DNA from: Thereva unica
Lineage: Eukaryota; Arthropoda; Insecta; Diptera; Therevidae
Assembly: GCA_949987705.1 (NCBI GenBank)
Contig: CATLJY010000146.1
Coordinates: 62,001-126,000 of the forward strand
DNA: 64,000 nucleotides
Direction of reading: 5' to 3'
Shown here: positions 10,621-22,624 of the stretch, piece after piece
How positions within the stretch are numbered: position 1 is the stretch's first letter
How the letters are laid out: each line of letters starts with the position of its first letter
Made by a program: the position numbers and the translations under genes
The notes under the pieces: model-generated
What the model was told of the DNA's origin: nothing
Databases searched by the model: none
Seen by the model: the letters and a program-made list of their open reading frames with translations, nothing else

Positions 10621-12603
10621 CGGCTGGGACAGACGCTTATTTTGGGAAGTGCTTCGACTATTTTGAAAGGAAAGGGGATCCATAGTGAATATTACATAAC
10701 TAACGACGAAATCGCGAAGAAAACAGCAAAGAAAAGCAAGTGCCCCTTCACCAAGTTAATGCACCGTACCACAAAGGCAAAATCGCCCAAGTTGTACGTC
10801 GAATTGCTTCTACGTACACCGACTTATGCAAATTTAGCCTAAAGCGAATATTACCTGTTCTGAAATTAAAAAAGAAAGATGGTCGCCGGCAAGAAATATG
10901 GCTCCAATGAGGAGGTTGATCAAATCGTTGGAATGAATGTACCACTATTGAGGGAGACTATAATAATGGATAAAGTTGTATATGTACCTATAAGTCGGTT
11001 TTTGTATAAGCCCTAGTGTATGTACTTTAAAAATTGGCGTGGTGAACCTTCATTTTGGGCGTAAAGAAAATAATTTAAGGTTAGGGGTTGCTGTGGGGGT
11101 GGTTTCCGCTTCACCGATAGGGTTGATTTTGGTCTCAAGAATTACTCATAGTTTATAAATAGCCCATACACAAAAATTTTTTGGAGTGCAAGTGCGAAAC
11201 CCTAAAATTTAGTAATAAGAGTTGTCCTGGGGGTAGTTTTCGATCAAGTTAGAGGGTTGACTTTATTTCCATTTAATTCGCCATACCTAAATTAGTAAAT
11301 GGCTATGTTTTTGGCAAATGTTTTTTTAAATTGCGTTCATTGAGTACCTAAAAACATTTATTTCTATATGATCCTAATGTCGTCCTATCCTAAATTTTGG
11401 CATTATATGTACGTTAAGATTGTATGTACAAAATATAATTTTTTCAAAAATTTGGAGAAATATTATTTTGAGATATTCCAAAAACAAAAGTTTCGTTCTT
11501 ACTAATAATACTATAATTTTATTCTTACTAATAATACTATATTGTATATCACGTATTAAAGCCTTATTGAAGCAGAAGAAATTGGTGTTACTTTCAGCTT
11601 TCTATGTCAAATAGTTTTTGAACTAGATCAATTTAAAGATTTCAAAATTTGTTAAAATTTTAAGATTTTCGACTTTTTGAAAATTTATAACTAATAAAAT
11701 GGAAGTCCAAAAATTTGAAAACTTATTTTTTTTAGTTTCCACCAGAAGAACAAATATAAAGAAATTGTTTTTCACCTTCCATTGTTTGCAGTATATATTT
11801 ACGAGCTCAATATTTAATTGTTGATAAGGGGACTGTAAAATGGATAAATCCTGTAATTGCAAGTCCGAGAATGAATTCCTTCTGTCATACGTTTTTCCTG
11901 AAAATTGACTGGACATGAAGCCTATAAAGGTATTGAACCTATTTTTAATTTATTTTTACCAAAACAATTACGATCGAATTGTTTTGAGCAGATTGTGGGC
12001 GGGGAGTTAACTTTACAAGCATTTATAAAAGGCACTTGTCCCAGATTTTGAATAAAATAAATCAAAGAATAATTACCTAAATTCGATTCTAAAATCAATC
12101 GAGTTAGCCAATACCGAAATACCAGAAAATGAAAAAAAAAGTAACCAAAACCTCAACTAATCACCTATTTTAAAAATATCGCAAACCCTCTCACCAAGAA
12201 TTTGAAATCAAGTGAAATTGATAGTGGATCTCAGACAGTCATTAAAAAAATACACAGAATGTTCTAAGAAATAGTTAAAATACAAAGCATCAGGGAAATC
12301 CTTCAATGTAGAGCTAGAGGCAAACGTTTGAAAGATGAGAAAGAAAGAAAGATGTTGCGAGAAACATTCTGTTGTCAGTTCCTCTCCTTGCCCCCCTAAA
12401 ATTCTAGCTTCCTTATCCACAAACTCACCGCATCTCTTGTGCTGCGGACCATGACCACGTTCGCCTCCTTGTGTAGCTAGACACTCGAATATGTTGCATG
12501 TTGCTAAGGGGGAGGCAATCTCAGAGGCCTGCCGAGGCAAAAAGCGTTCGGCTTTTTTGTTCTAGCTGTCGCATCTTTATACGGAGTATTATGTTATCTC
12601 TGG

Positions 12604-13504
12604 TCTTACCTTACACACATATAAATAATGTGCCAGCATATTATTATGGAGTAAGTTGATAGGAGCATTCCGGTGTGGTAAGGGAAATTCGAAAGGGTGG
12701 GAAGTTTTTTCTAGTCACAGACGTCTGCTATGAGTGTTTTTTTTCATTTATGCACGTACGAAGAAAAAAACAAAGTTGAACAAAATTAAATTTTGGTGGA
12801 TAGCATAAGAAATCTACCTTTCTGGTTTAACCTAGGAATATTCTCGGGGATATTGGCTTTTTATTGTTAGTATTTTAAAATGTGAGAGTACTAAGTTTGA
12901 TTTTATTTATAACTGATAAAGCAGAATTGTTGTGGGCATCTTTGTTATGATGTACGACAGGCTATGTAATGTAAATTTCACCTTGTGTGGTTTTTTGGGG
13001 GGTTGAAAGGGATAAAATTTAGTTTTTTATGATTAGCTCGAAAACTATTGATTTTTGAGATATATAGTTTTTATAAAAATTAAACTTCATTAAATGTTTA
13101 CAAGAAATGGAAGGAAACTATTGTAGCATACATTTTTAACCGACAAAGACCTACAATTATATGGTGCGGATTTTTAAAACTAGGGCTGAAGATGACTAAC
13201 TAACTTGCTATCAAACCTAATTACAAAAGTTGCGAAACCAGTTTTATTATTTGATGAATCCCATCAGCTGACCAACCGGCAACGATGATTCATACAAAGT
13301 AAGTTGTCTTCTTGTTTGGAGACAGTGCTCGCCATCCCGGCACTGAAGTGGTACTCGAATTTATTTTCAGTTTCTAATTTGTTATCGCTCCCTCTTGCAT
13401 CCAGGTCAAGTGACGCCGAACACCACGGTTTCAAGTTCCTTGTCCCAAATATAAATATAGCTGTCTTTTTATAATTTGCAAAATGCCCTTCAAGGTCCCC
13501 CAGC
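12604..13504. other. No gene seen
   Basis: AT-rich DNA with no domain, RNA gene or convincing repeat. Confidence 0.45.
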
Positions 13505-14109
13505 AGGTCGTTAGGTTAGGTTGAAATGGCTGCCCACTTAGGCCCGACATTGGGCACATTGTGATGTCATCCTATGTAGTGTTGGAACAAAGTTCAGGCC
13601 ATTTTGAGCTTTTGATAAAGCGACAAAGGTTAGGAACACCAATATTTTGCAGCTCGCTTAATCCATCAAGGAAAGGTGAGCCAAGGAAGGTCCTCTTTTT
13701 CTTCCGAGGGCGGGACATGTACAGAGAATATGGGAGACAGTCTCTTCTTCTTCTTCATTACCACAACTTCTTCATAAGTCGTTGTGGGGAAGTTCTAATC
13801 TTTCGGCGTGCGGGGCAAAGGTACAGTGACCGGTAAGCACCTTTACTACATATCTTATCTTCTTTTTGGTTCAACTGAACAAGAGATGTTGAACGCTTTG
13901 CGTCCAAAGTTGGCCACATTGCATGAAGAGTGCGGCACACCGTTGCTGTGATCCAATTCAACCCAGCTCAAGCCAAGCTGATTTTCCTCACAGCTTGTTT
14001 GTAGGAGGCAAGGGCATAAACCTATAAGGACAGTGGTCCGGACGATTAAATCCTTATCGCAGATAATGTCATTTAAAATTTTCCAGACGAATGACATTTC
14101 TAATTGCAA
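13505..14109 (-). pseudogene. LINE 3' end: RNase H C-terminus and Cys-rich tail, decayed
   Basis: On the minus strand the degenerate frames read, in order, an RNase H tail region (MWPTLDAKRSTSLVQLNQKE), then VVKVLTGHCTFAPHAERL in another frame, then a C-x-x-C...E-T-V-S-H-I-L-C-T-C-P-A-L-x-x-x-R zinc-like motif. This series is typical of the 3' end of RNase H-bearing LINEs (I/LOA-type) in insects. Their 3' UTR also often ends in CCTAACCTAAC, as seen here at 13510-13525 (complement GTTAGGTTAGGTT). At least two frameshifts and several stops make it non-functional. The RT and endonuclease are absent, so it is a short 5'-truncated insertion. Confidence 0.65.
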
Positions 14110-16187
14110 TGAAGATGAAGATTTTACTTTTTTAGATGCTGTGAATTATAATCAATGTTAAACCAACGTAGCGGGTGTTGTCAAGGACTTACTTTCTTTG
14201 TAAGTCGATAATGAAAATTCTAATGAAAGTACTGGTATTTAGAAGATACCGTTGTTTAAGCACTATTTCTACCAAGAGGTGTCAAAAGACACTTTTCAAA
14301 GTATGCATGTGGAAAATGCTTAGTAGAGCAACCATTGATTTGTAAAAACTGTGATATTAAATAAGGAAAAAGTTTTATTATAGTGTTGTTTTTATGATTA
14401 CTGTTTTTTCTTGTTACAAAGATTGAAAAGACACCGTTTAGTCAAAATAGGTACACACAAAGTCGTGGTAGAAATAGTGTCAAAAAATAATTTCTCAGAT
14501 GAGGCCTCTATAAACTAATATATGTATATTCAAAACAAAGGTTGAGCATTGTAACAATTGCAAGAATATTTATTAGAACAAGGAGAATGGCTTGGACTTA
14601 AAAATGAGTTCCTTTTAAATAGTAAAAATTACATAAACAGTACTAATCCGGGGCCTTATATTCGCCTTCACAACTTGTTTTTGATTTGGGCAAAGCTCAT
14701 ATCAAAATTTTTGGGAAGGGGTTTAGTGAACGGTCGCAAAAAATTCCATTAAATCAAAACCTATGCAAAAGTGCTCTACCAGAAAAGACAGAAGCATTGC
14801 TAATAACGATTAATAAATAGCTTCGTGTACTGTATGCCCTCCATATTTCCCTCTTATCCTCTTTGTTCTTGCCGTATATGCAAATATAGTTGTGCTTGTT
14901 TGATCACAACAAAATGCGCCTACGGTGGTGTTATGTACTATGCAAAATAAAAACTTGCAAAATATAAATTCGAAGGAGTTTATACTATGCAAAATATAAA
15001 TTCGAAAACTTTTGGAATGCAATATTTTACGAGGTCTCACTCGTAAGAAAAAGGATCGTTGGTGAAAAAATTGCATGATCTACAATTGCTATTGTATTAA
15101 TTTTTGCGATAAAACCTACCATTCAAGAGATTTTTGTTTTTGAACGTTGGATCTTAGAAAATTTTGTAAAGTAAGTTCGATAGATTGGACTAGATGTATT
15201 TTTGTTCCAGTAAGAGCTTTGGGAACGAGTCCCCCAAATTTTGACAGCAAGTGGTGTCACGGCTGCCAAGTTGTGTTCAAAACATCAGGCCAGTTCAAAG
15301 AAAAGTGTGTTTAAAATGCATGAATACGATGCAACTAACAAAAATGTCAAATATTCCAAGTAACTCCCAAAAAAATTGAAAAATTAGGAGTTTCAAACAA
15401 AGTGGAGACATTTTTGTTTTTGATATAACGTGTAAATTTAATAAATAAACCACCTGGTTCCACTATTAGAGCAGCCAGCAAAGGAACTTTCGACCGCGTC
15501 ATCGCGTCACAGGATAATTTTCTATATTAGGATAGTATTTTTATAATTGTGCCAGGAAACGTTGAGTTGCCAAGGTATATCCTGGTACCATAAGGGATAT
15601 ATTATTATAAACAGTTATTTTATAACAAAACGAAAATTAAAATTTTAACAATTTTGTAATATTTTTGGACGGATTTAGAACTGGAAATGTAATATAACTT
15701 TATTTTCGTAAAGTTGATAATTTAAATACACATTAATCTTTAAAAATTAAAAATTTTCCAATCATTTTACAATTCTTCATTTTTTATATCATCTAAACTC
15801 CCAAAAAATCTTTTTAGCAATTTTAATATTTTAATTGTTTTTTATATTTTTAGTCCGCCAGCCTAATCGTTCGTTTACGAAAAAAAGTTAGTTAAAATCA
15901 ATATAAGACCCATTTCATTTTATTATCACAATCGCAGGTAGAAAAATATTCTTTTCCTTTCCAAAGTTTCAGTTTACTATACTACCACACCCACACCAAA
16001 AAGTTATTGCGCACACACATCCTGCTTAGCAGTGAAAAACTTGAAGAGAGAGTCATGATGAGTTTCGCTCTCAAAGAAAACCAAAAACTCGGATGGGTTA
16101 CGACTTGTGACCCATTTTGGACGTCGTAACCCATTGCTCCTGTTGTTCCCTCTGTATGTTATGTACTCTGTGCTATTATGATTATTA
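14110..16187. other. No gene seen; small duplication
   Basis: No frame with a recognisable domain. At 14938-15003 the string ACTATGCAAAATA(AAA) with TAAATTCGAA is repeated after about 45 bp, a local tandem duplication. Confidence 0.45.
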
Positions 16188-16604
16188 TTAGCAATAGTGT
16201 AAATCCTGTGGTTGCAGAGTAGAAACTAATGGAGTCGACGTAAGATGGTAGAAAGTCCAACGGGTTGCTTTCTGCGAACTGGTAGGGTGGTAGGTATCAA
16301 GTCTTCTCAGGGCTGCGATGCTGGAGTCTGAGGCGTTGATCTCCTTGAAGATGGTTGGATGTATGGTTATTTCATCCCAATGTCTCCTGGCCTTTGAGCT
16401 GTATATGATGCCGTTGATGGTAATTTCACAGTTGATGAAGTGGATAAGCATGGAGCCCTGCACGTTCTGTTGTTCGGTGCGACATGTTGTGTAAATGATC
16501 GTCTTCGGGATCGCTTTCGTAAGCATTTTTAATCGACTTGTAGATCCTAGTACAATCTTTGAAGAAAATTTTAACCTCTCCAACGTTGATCCAGAGAAAT
16601 CCAT
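16188..16604 (-). pseudogene. Possible retroelement envelope C-terminal fragment
   Basis: The open frame has 138 codons without an obvious start of its own. Its middle reads LIHFINCEITINGIIYSSK, which resembles the H-F-x-N-C-x-I-x-I-N...Y motif near the C-terminus of errantivirus-type envelope proteins. No transmembrane helix or cleavage site is visible, and no pol sequence adjoins it. This is a weak, motif-only call. It could equally be an unrelated open frame. Confidence 0.3.
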
Positions 16605-16957
16605 GGACCAAGAGGAGCGTTTTTACAAGAAGTTATTAACAAATTAAAAAACGTGATTTTAGACAGTTTTTCCCATTTTTCTCTATGTTTTGTGCCCTAA
16701 CCTATAACTCAATATACATGAATCGTAAGATAATTTGAATAGCTACAACTTTATAATTTGATTTTTTTCGATCCTAGGTCACGTTTTTCTTTTATTCGCT
16801 AAAAAGCGTTTTTTACACTTTCCGGGATTTTTTAGGTTAGGTTTGCCATTCCAAATTCCGAAAAAGAAAACGCTATCTTTTTTAGAGTTTTTTTTCCTAT
16901 ATGACCATATTTTTTGTTTCCTGATGGCAATTATTAGATAGATTTTCGTAGATTGAT

Positions 16958-17368
16958 TGGACTACTATCCTGGAATATGTATGTCCCATCTGGGAACCCA
17001 TATTTCTCATAAGTAGCAACAGAATGGAATCAATTCAAAAGAAGTTTATCCTCTGTGCTCTGAGAAGTCGACACGACCCGCGATACTTTCTAAGCCTACC
17101 ACCCTACACGGAGAGGCTCAAAGTGTTGGACCTCTTGCCGCTCTTTTCTAGGAGAAAATTTCTACTCGCGTCTAACACCTTAGAAGTCCTTAACGGCAAC
17201 CTTAAAGTGCAGTTTTTGTCGGATATGATCAAGTTCAATGTAGATACCCGACTTACAAGACATACGAAACTGCACAAGGAATACCCACGTCGGACCGAGT
17301 GTGCAAGGAATGAGCCCGTTAACAGATGCTGCGTGGTCTTTATAGATCATGTTACTCCCCTTCAATAA
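16958..17368 (+). pseudogene. LINE ORF2 C-terminal fragment
   Basis: The frame before and through 17024-17368 reads WTTILEYVCPIWEP, then a short spacer, then MESIQKKFILCALRSR, LPPYTERLKVLDLLPLFSRR. This is the thumb and C-terminal region seen after the YADD box in Jockey/CR1-like ORF2 proteins (ILEYxxxVWxP, IExxQxKFLxxALR, PPYxxRxxxLxLxxLxxRR). RT motifs and endonuclease are missing. It is a short truncated insertion or a decayed relic and cannot be active. Confidence 0.75.
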
Positions 17369-17434
17369 ATAAAGCACGAAATGATAGGGAATGCTATCTG
17401 ACATCAACCGTGCTGGATCCGACTAACTTGTTAA

Positions 17435-17769
17435 GCGGCCTACAGACGACAAACTTGGTTGACAACAAAGTTGGCATCATGAAATGTACAGACACACCAA
17501 CTTGATTGTCAACATCTGTGGAAACATCAACGAAGTGTACCGTTCAAATTACTTTTTCAAATGATTTTCGCTGGCTAAGTTCTCAATACCGCTACAGACA
17601 TACAACATGGTTGTCAACTTCTACTAAAAATCAAAAATTTTTGATTTCATTCCAACCGTCGACAAGCTTCAATTTGAAGTTGTTAACCAACCTACACACT
17701 TTCAATTTTGATACCAACATCATATGTTGCCAACTTTGTTTGCAACCAAGTTTGTTGTGTGTAGGCTGC
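17435..17769. mobile_element. 335-bp MITE with TTAA flanks
   Basis: The terminal inverted repeats match over about 40 bp with a few changes, for example CAAACTTGGTTG and CAAAGTTGG in both arms, starting GC(G/A)GCCTACA. TTAA lies at 17431-17434 and 17770-17773. It has no coding capacity. The TTAA flank would suit a piggyBac-type element, or TTA/TAA a Harbinger-type element. Confidence 0.75.
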
Positions 17770-17776
17770 TTAACGA

Positions 17777-18095
17777 ATATGTCATATTCTTAGAAATAAA
17801 TTGCAATTACGAACTCGGTAAAAGTAGTAATCGGTATTTCAAAATTTTATTGTACATCTGTACTATGAACAACATGTGTTTTTATAGTACCTAACGGAAT
17901 CTGACACCATAATTGTGACTAACCACTTTTATATGAACACAGTTTGTTAATCATCTAGTGCCATCTGTCATCAACAGTGTGAGTAAACACTTTTCGACTA
18001 ACTACACTGTTCAACAGAATCGATTTTCAAATTTCACCTAAGAAATCCCTTTATAGCAAATATAAACGGCATTAAAAGGAGCCATAATCCAAAAT
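17777..18095. other. No gene; junction to BEL/Pao element
   Basis: AT-rich DNA between the MITE and the broken 3' edge of the outer BEL/Pao element. No copy of the 46284-46737 LTR is found here, so that element has lost its 3' LTR. Confidence 0.5.
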
Positions 18096-19205
18096 TTAAA
18101 CAATTCCACGATAAAAATAAAAAGTTATTAACAAAAAATTGTCAAAATTGAAAATTACATATTTGAGGCTTTTATTCACATAATGATGATTTTCCTGTCT
18201 TATTCCGTTTATGCTATCATTGATCTGTTTTATTTGGTCCTTTAAATGATTCAAATGTGCACTAATTTCCTGCTCATCTCTGGCGATGACATTCAGTGTA
18301 GCATCTAATAAGGACGTCTGATTTTTTAATAGATGTTGAAGTTGTTCTTCATTTTGTGCTATGTTTTCAATGGTTTTCGACATCTCGTCTGCATAGGTGG
18401 AGTCTAGCACTCCAAATAGCACGTTCGCCAGATTGCCTATTATGTTAACTGCGCCTCTTTTTGATCTGCTAGGAGTGGTGTCTTTGAGAAGATATTTGTT
18501 GATTGTTTCAAGCTCGTTGATATGATGTGACAGTTGAATTGATGTGTGAGTGCACGCTTCAGTATTTTCCATCAATTTACAAGCTGCTTGCAGCTCCTGA
18601 TGATGGTGGTGCAGTAGCTGAACTTCTCTCCAATAGCATTCCATGTCATAATATACCACTAAGTTCCATTCGCTTGCAATTATATTGGCTGGTCCTAAGT
18701 GTTCAAAATATATTTCAGGTTGGTTTGCAAATTTTGTTGTAGTTACAGGTGAGCAAGAGTTGCCGGGAATGAAAAGGCAGGTGAGGAGTAATGACACAAT
18801 GGCGGATCCCATTGACATTTTCATTCTTTTGGAATGTTGATTTTGTCCTTGGGGCAGTCGATGATGGTTTGTTGAGCTTGCTGAAGCTGTAGGTGATGCT
18901 GATCCGGTTGGCGGTTCTTTCTCTGCAATTGGTAACTCACTGTTTTCGTCTTCTAGTTTTTCAATCGGAAGTGGCGCTAGTTTATGAATGGGACGACGAA
19001 ATATGCCCGTGGATGTTTTAACGTCAGCCACACGTACATGTCCATCATCTCCCGAGAAGGTTTGAACTATTCGCCCTAATGTCCATTTAAGTGGAGGAGT
19101 GTTTTCCTCTTTGATGATCACCATCGTGCCACGGTCAATATTTTGAACTGAGTGTTTCCACTTGGACCTTGGTGATTTAAGTATTCTTTGTGCCATCGCC
19201 GCCAA
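18096..19205 (-). pseudogene. env: BEL/Pao integrase C-terminus joined in frame to an envelope-like protein
   Basis: The 369-codon frame has two parts. Residues ~15-80 are the small C-terminal integrase domain seen in BEL/Pao elements (basic WKHS region, W-T-L-G-R-I-V, G-x-x-R-V-A-D-V-K-T, R-P-I-H-K-L-A-P-L-P). After a Ser/Pro-rich linker, residue ~130 starts a hydrophobic signal-like segment, then an ectodomain with spaced cysteines, a basic R-x-K-R cleavage-type site near residue 245, a hydrophobic Gly/Ala-rich stretch directly after it and a heptad-like coiled coil. That layout matches F-type (baculovirus/errantivirus) fusion proteins. The frame ends without a clear transmembrane anchor, so the 3' part is lost. 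Known family role: membrane fusion. In this truncated state no function is expected. Confidence 0.7.
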
Positions 19206-20031
19206 AATTCATTCTTTAGTCTTGTGACTAACTTCCACCTTGTGACTAGTGTAGCTTTGTCGGGCTCTACATGAGCGTTAATTGGCGCAGTCAGTGGTTC
19301 CCCAATCAAAAAATGGCTTGGTGTAAAGGCAGTTAGATCCTTGGGTCATCCGAAATTGGGATAATGGGTCTTGAGTTCAATATAGCTTCGACCTCGGTCA
19401 CTACTGTCTCCATTTTTTCATATGTCATGGAAGCTGCGGCCAGTCCAGATTGTAATAAGTGTTTGGCTGACTTGACTGCAGCTTCCGAAAGACCGCCAAA
19501 GTGGGGTGCCCTTGGGGGTATCATGTGGAAGTCAGTGCCTTTCGAACTGCAGGTAGTCGATATCTTGTCAATTGCAGTCTTTGAATCAAGAAGTTGTCTG
19601 ACCTCCTCAAGCTGTCTCTTAGCACCAACAAAGTTTGTGGCATTGTCGCAATAAATGTGGCGACAATGTCCTCTTTGTGAAGTAAACCGCTTAAGGGCAC
19701 CTATAAATTCCTCAGATGTAAGGTAACTTACGATTTCTAAATGCACTGCCTTAGTAGCGAAGCAACATAATACTGCGATATATGCCTTTTGAGGACGTTT
19801 TCCTCGTAATTTGTAATGGACCCATTCTGGCCCACAAAAGTCCACTCCACTGTTTATGAAGGGCCTTGACTGCTGGATACGAGCTGCAGGAAGATTTCCC
19901 ATTAGTTGATTAAGAGTCTTAGAGTTCACTCTTGAACAGAAAGCACAATGCTGCACTCTCGATCTTGATAGTGTTTTTCCTTTTACTGGCCAATAGGTTT
20001 GTCGCGCCATCGCACAGTGGGGCCCGCTCAT
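19118..20031 (-). pseudogene. pol: BEL/Pao integrase core
   Basis: The main frame, 19333-20031, holds the retroviral integrase core: GVDFCGP with the first Asp (~63), Y-C-D-N-A-T-N-F-V-G with the second Asp (~125) and F-G-G-L-S-E-A-A-V-K-S with the catalytic Glu (~180). The Trp usual before that Glu is replaced by Ser. NSRP follows near the end. A frameshift then leads to 19118-19309 (FWRRWHKEYL). The N-terminal HHCC zinc region is mostly missing because similarity stops near 20031. About 300-400 bp is deleted between here and the RNase H fragment. Expected role: insertion of the element cDNA into chromosomes. Not functional as it stands. Confidence 0.8.
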
Positions 20032-20449
20032 AGAAGGTTCTGCTCAAAACTCAATTTTCAAAATGTGGAAATATTTCAAAAAAATTGTATCATCGTAGTT
20101 GTAATAATGTATCAGATCACGTGTAAAAATATTAAGTCGCTGACTGTTATGAGTTATCAAGCGCATGGGCATAAAGTTCATAGTTTAGGCAAAATAATAC
20201 TTCTGCGAAAAAAGGAATGCCAGTTTATGCGCGACATAAAATCATTAATTTCTAACGTTTAACGATAAAATCTATGGAAGAGTATATTTTGTCGGTGATC
20301 AAGCAAGGTATGTTAATTCTTATTTAATTTTGTATTATATGATAAGTTCATTGGTTTGTGATACAGGGCTTAAAATTTGTGGTAGTGTATATTTTTTCGT
20401 AGGAGGATCTTTAAATGACATTTTCTCGAAAACGCGCAAAGTTCTATTG

Positions 20450-20785
20450 CTAATTTTTTCGATTAATACAAGAATCGGCAGCTGCTCCGAAAGCCTTTTC
20501 TGAGGCGTCAGTAAATATGTGAAGTTGTACCTTCTCTGGAATATTGTGCGAAAATATGTGCCTTGGTATGGAGATCTCATTAAGGAGGTCAAGTTCCTTC
20601 TTAAAGTTGGTCCAGAAAGTGTGGTGTTCCTGGGGTAAGGCTGCATCCCAATCTAACTTTATGGACCATAAGGTTTGTGAAAATATCTTCGCCGTAATTA
20701 CAATTGGACTCATTAGGCCTAATGGATCAAACAGATGTGCAATATCGGATGCCACAGTACGCTTTGTGACCTTTTTATGATCCAT
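20450..20785 (-). pseudogene. pol: BEL/Pao RT connection and RNase H start
   Basis: The frame contains K-R-T-V-A-S-D-I-A-H-L-F-D-P-L-G-L-M-S-P, the conserved step after the RT palm in BEL/Pao elements, then FWTNF, and IFTDASEKAFGAA, the start of the RNase H-like domain with its Asp. Similarity ends abruptly near 20450. The rest of RNase H and the start of integrase are deleted. The small frames at 20.3-20.45 kb on this strand are not recognised. Confidence 0.75.
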
Positions 20786-20824
20786 TCTGTTGTATCTTAT
20801 TTTGAGTATATCATTGTTAGGGTA

Positions 20825-21667
20825 CTAGATAAGACCCATCGTTTTAATATGCCCATCAAATCCATTATTTAGATCTATCTGTATTTCATGTTGATCATAC
20901 GAAATGCCTTGTAGCAGTTGTGGATGATTTGAACACCATTTTCTGAGTAAGATTCCTCCTTCTTTTAACAGGGATTTTATCTGACATCGCATTTCAATGG
21001 CTTCACTTAGTTTATCTGATCCAGCTAAAACATCATCCACATAACAATTTCTCTTTACTACCCTCAGTGCTAGTGGGTACGCGTCAGCTCGCTGTTGATG
21101 TTGTAGGCAGTTAACAGCTGTAGGCAGATGTTGTAGGCAGTTAACAGCTAAATACGGTGCACATGCTGTGCAGTAAGTTACAGTCATTAGTTTGTAACAT
21201 TTCAACTTGTCTGCAGGACTGTCACGCCACCATATTAATTGAAGATTTTGATCTCGCTCGTCAACGTGAATTTGGCGGTACATCTTTTCTATATCCGCCG
21301 TGAATGTGTACCTTGGTAGTCGGAATCGTCGGAATTGAAAATATATCGTCTTGGATGACCGGTCCGGTGTGAAGAATGTCATTCAATGATTTTCCGGAGG
21401 AGGTGCGAGCGGAACCGTCGAAGACCACCCGTACTTTTGTTGTAGTGCTTTGCGGTTTTACAATTGCATGATGTGGTAAAAAGAAGTAAGGCCTCCTGAT
21501 GTTATTGAAGTTCACCTCCATGTGTCCCAAAGCTTCATATTCATGAATGAACGAAGCGTATTGTTCTCTTAGTTCTGGATTGGCACTAAGTCTACGTTCC
21601 ACGGACAGGAATCTCTTATATGCCATGTCCTTTCATTCTCCCAATGATTCTGGGTCTTCCAACTGTT
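20825..21667 (-). pseudogene. pol: BEL/Pao reverse transcriptase
   Basis: The frame 21261-21626 carries the region preceding the palm (FLSVERRL, LPHHAIVKP, T-K-V-R-V-V-F-D-G-S-A, GKSLNDIL-TGP). The frame 20825-21382 has the first catalytic Asp motif (TADIEKMYRQI) and the second (NCYVDDVLAGSD), so both are present. A frameshift joins the two frames at about 21.3 kb. A short tandem duplication at 21098-21150 (GTTGTAGGCAGTTAACAGCT twice) adds a repeated CLQH segment. The start at 21667 is the break made by the inserted element, and a stop sits just inside it at about 21636. Confidence 0.8.
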
Positions 21668-22479
21668 TTGAATTCACATAAGTAGTTAAGGTTTCAATTA
21701 AAAAATCCCTTTTTATGATCAACAATTCTTTATTTCACAATTTCCCGATTTCAAATTTCCCGATTTTAAATTTATTCTAATTTCAAACTTTTAGATTTCA
21801 ATTCTCAAAGATTTCAAAGGTTTTACAACATGTTTTACTTTAATTTAAATTTCGCAAGATTTCAATTCGCAAGATTTCAAAAAGACAACGATTTCAAAGA
21901 CTACCAGAACGAGAGTGATTTCACACAAATTTTTCTTTCCCACAAAAATTCTTCACCGGTTTTTATAAAACCGTTTGGTTTTTTTATATATTGAAACATG
22001 AACATGTATTTCAGTTTTCATTTATTCTCATATTTTAGACTTGCTGTCTCTTTCATGATCAATTCAATAAATATGTTGAATTTGAGTGAATGAAAATTGA
22101 TTGACTCGACTGTCAAATGACAAGTCGAAATTATTGTTTATATAGTACATTGTGAAGTGTTGTGTTTTGTGCAAAGGTAAATATTGTTATTGTTATTATT
22201 TGTTGTTAGTGAAATCACTCTAGTCATGGTGAGCTTGACTAGACTGGTTACTTATATGATATTAAAATGATTTAATATAAACTAATTTTACTTTTACTAC
22301 ATTTAAGGTTGCGATCGTTTTCTACTACATTTTAGCTTGAGGTCGTTGGCCCGCCCTTAAGTCGCAGGTCGCTGCATTTTAGATAAGTATTTTGTCATTT
22401 CGCTTAATTCTTTGTGAAATCTCGTTTCGTTTAGGTGCATCATTTCGTCCTGGTGTGAAGGGTCATCAAATATACAACA
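21664..22479 (-). repeat. 3' LTR of inner BEL/Pao element
   Basis: On the minus strand it starts TGTTGTATATTTGATGACCC and ends GAATTCAAAACA, so it has TGT...ACA ends. The right neighbour is the purine tract, the left neighbour the 5-bp target repeat. The same sequence recurs in three ordered pieces at 29471-29781, 36486-36660 and 43338-43665. Confidence 0.85.
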
Positions 22480-22624
22480 TGCTCCCCGCCTTGAAACGAC
22501 CGGTTTCAATGTTTAAAAGGGTTTGATATCATCTTGAGTATAGGGCTTCTACGTTAGACTGTTTCTAGGCTGTGGTTAATCTGTAACATGTTGCAATTAG
22601 TTCAAAACGATTAAGATTCATGCA

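Larger units (their letters stand above)
6071..12603. repeat. 6.5-kb imperfect palindrome
   Basis: The outer arms 6071 to about 6810 and 11000-12603 are inverted copies. They share the block containing GCATCTTTATACGGAGTAT, the AATATAGTATTATTAGTAAG block and a stretch around TTACTAAATTTTAGGGTTTC. The right arm has about 570 bp more (11606-12176), apparently an insertion with TAT at both edges. Two copies of one LINE lie in the centre, tail to tail, with only about 30 bp between the tails. The outer arms look more alike than the two LINE copies do, judged by eye from translated segments. Confidence 0.8.

Noticed and set aside
6133..12540. Two 110-codon frames (6133-6465 plus; 12208-12540 minus) with nearly the same translation
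   Set aside because: They start at TTG with no ATG, have no domain, and are alike only because they lie in the palindrome arms.
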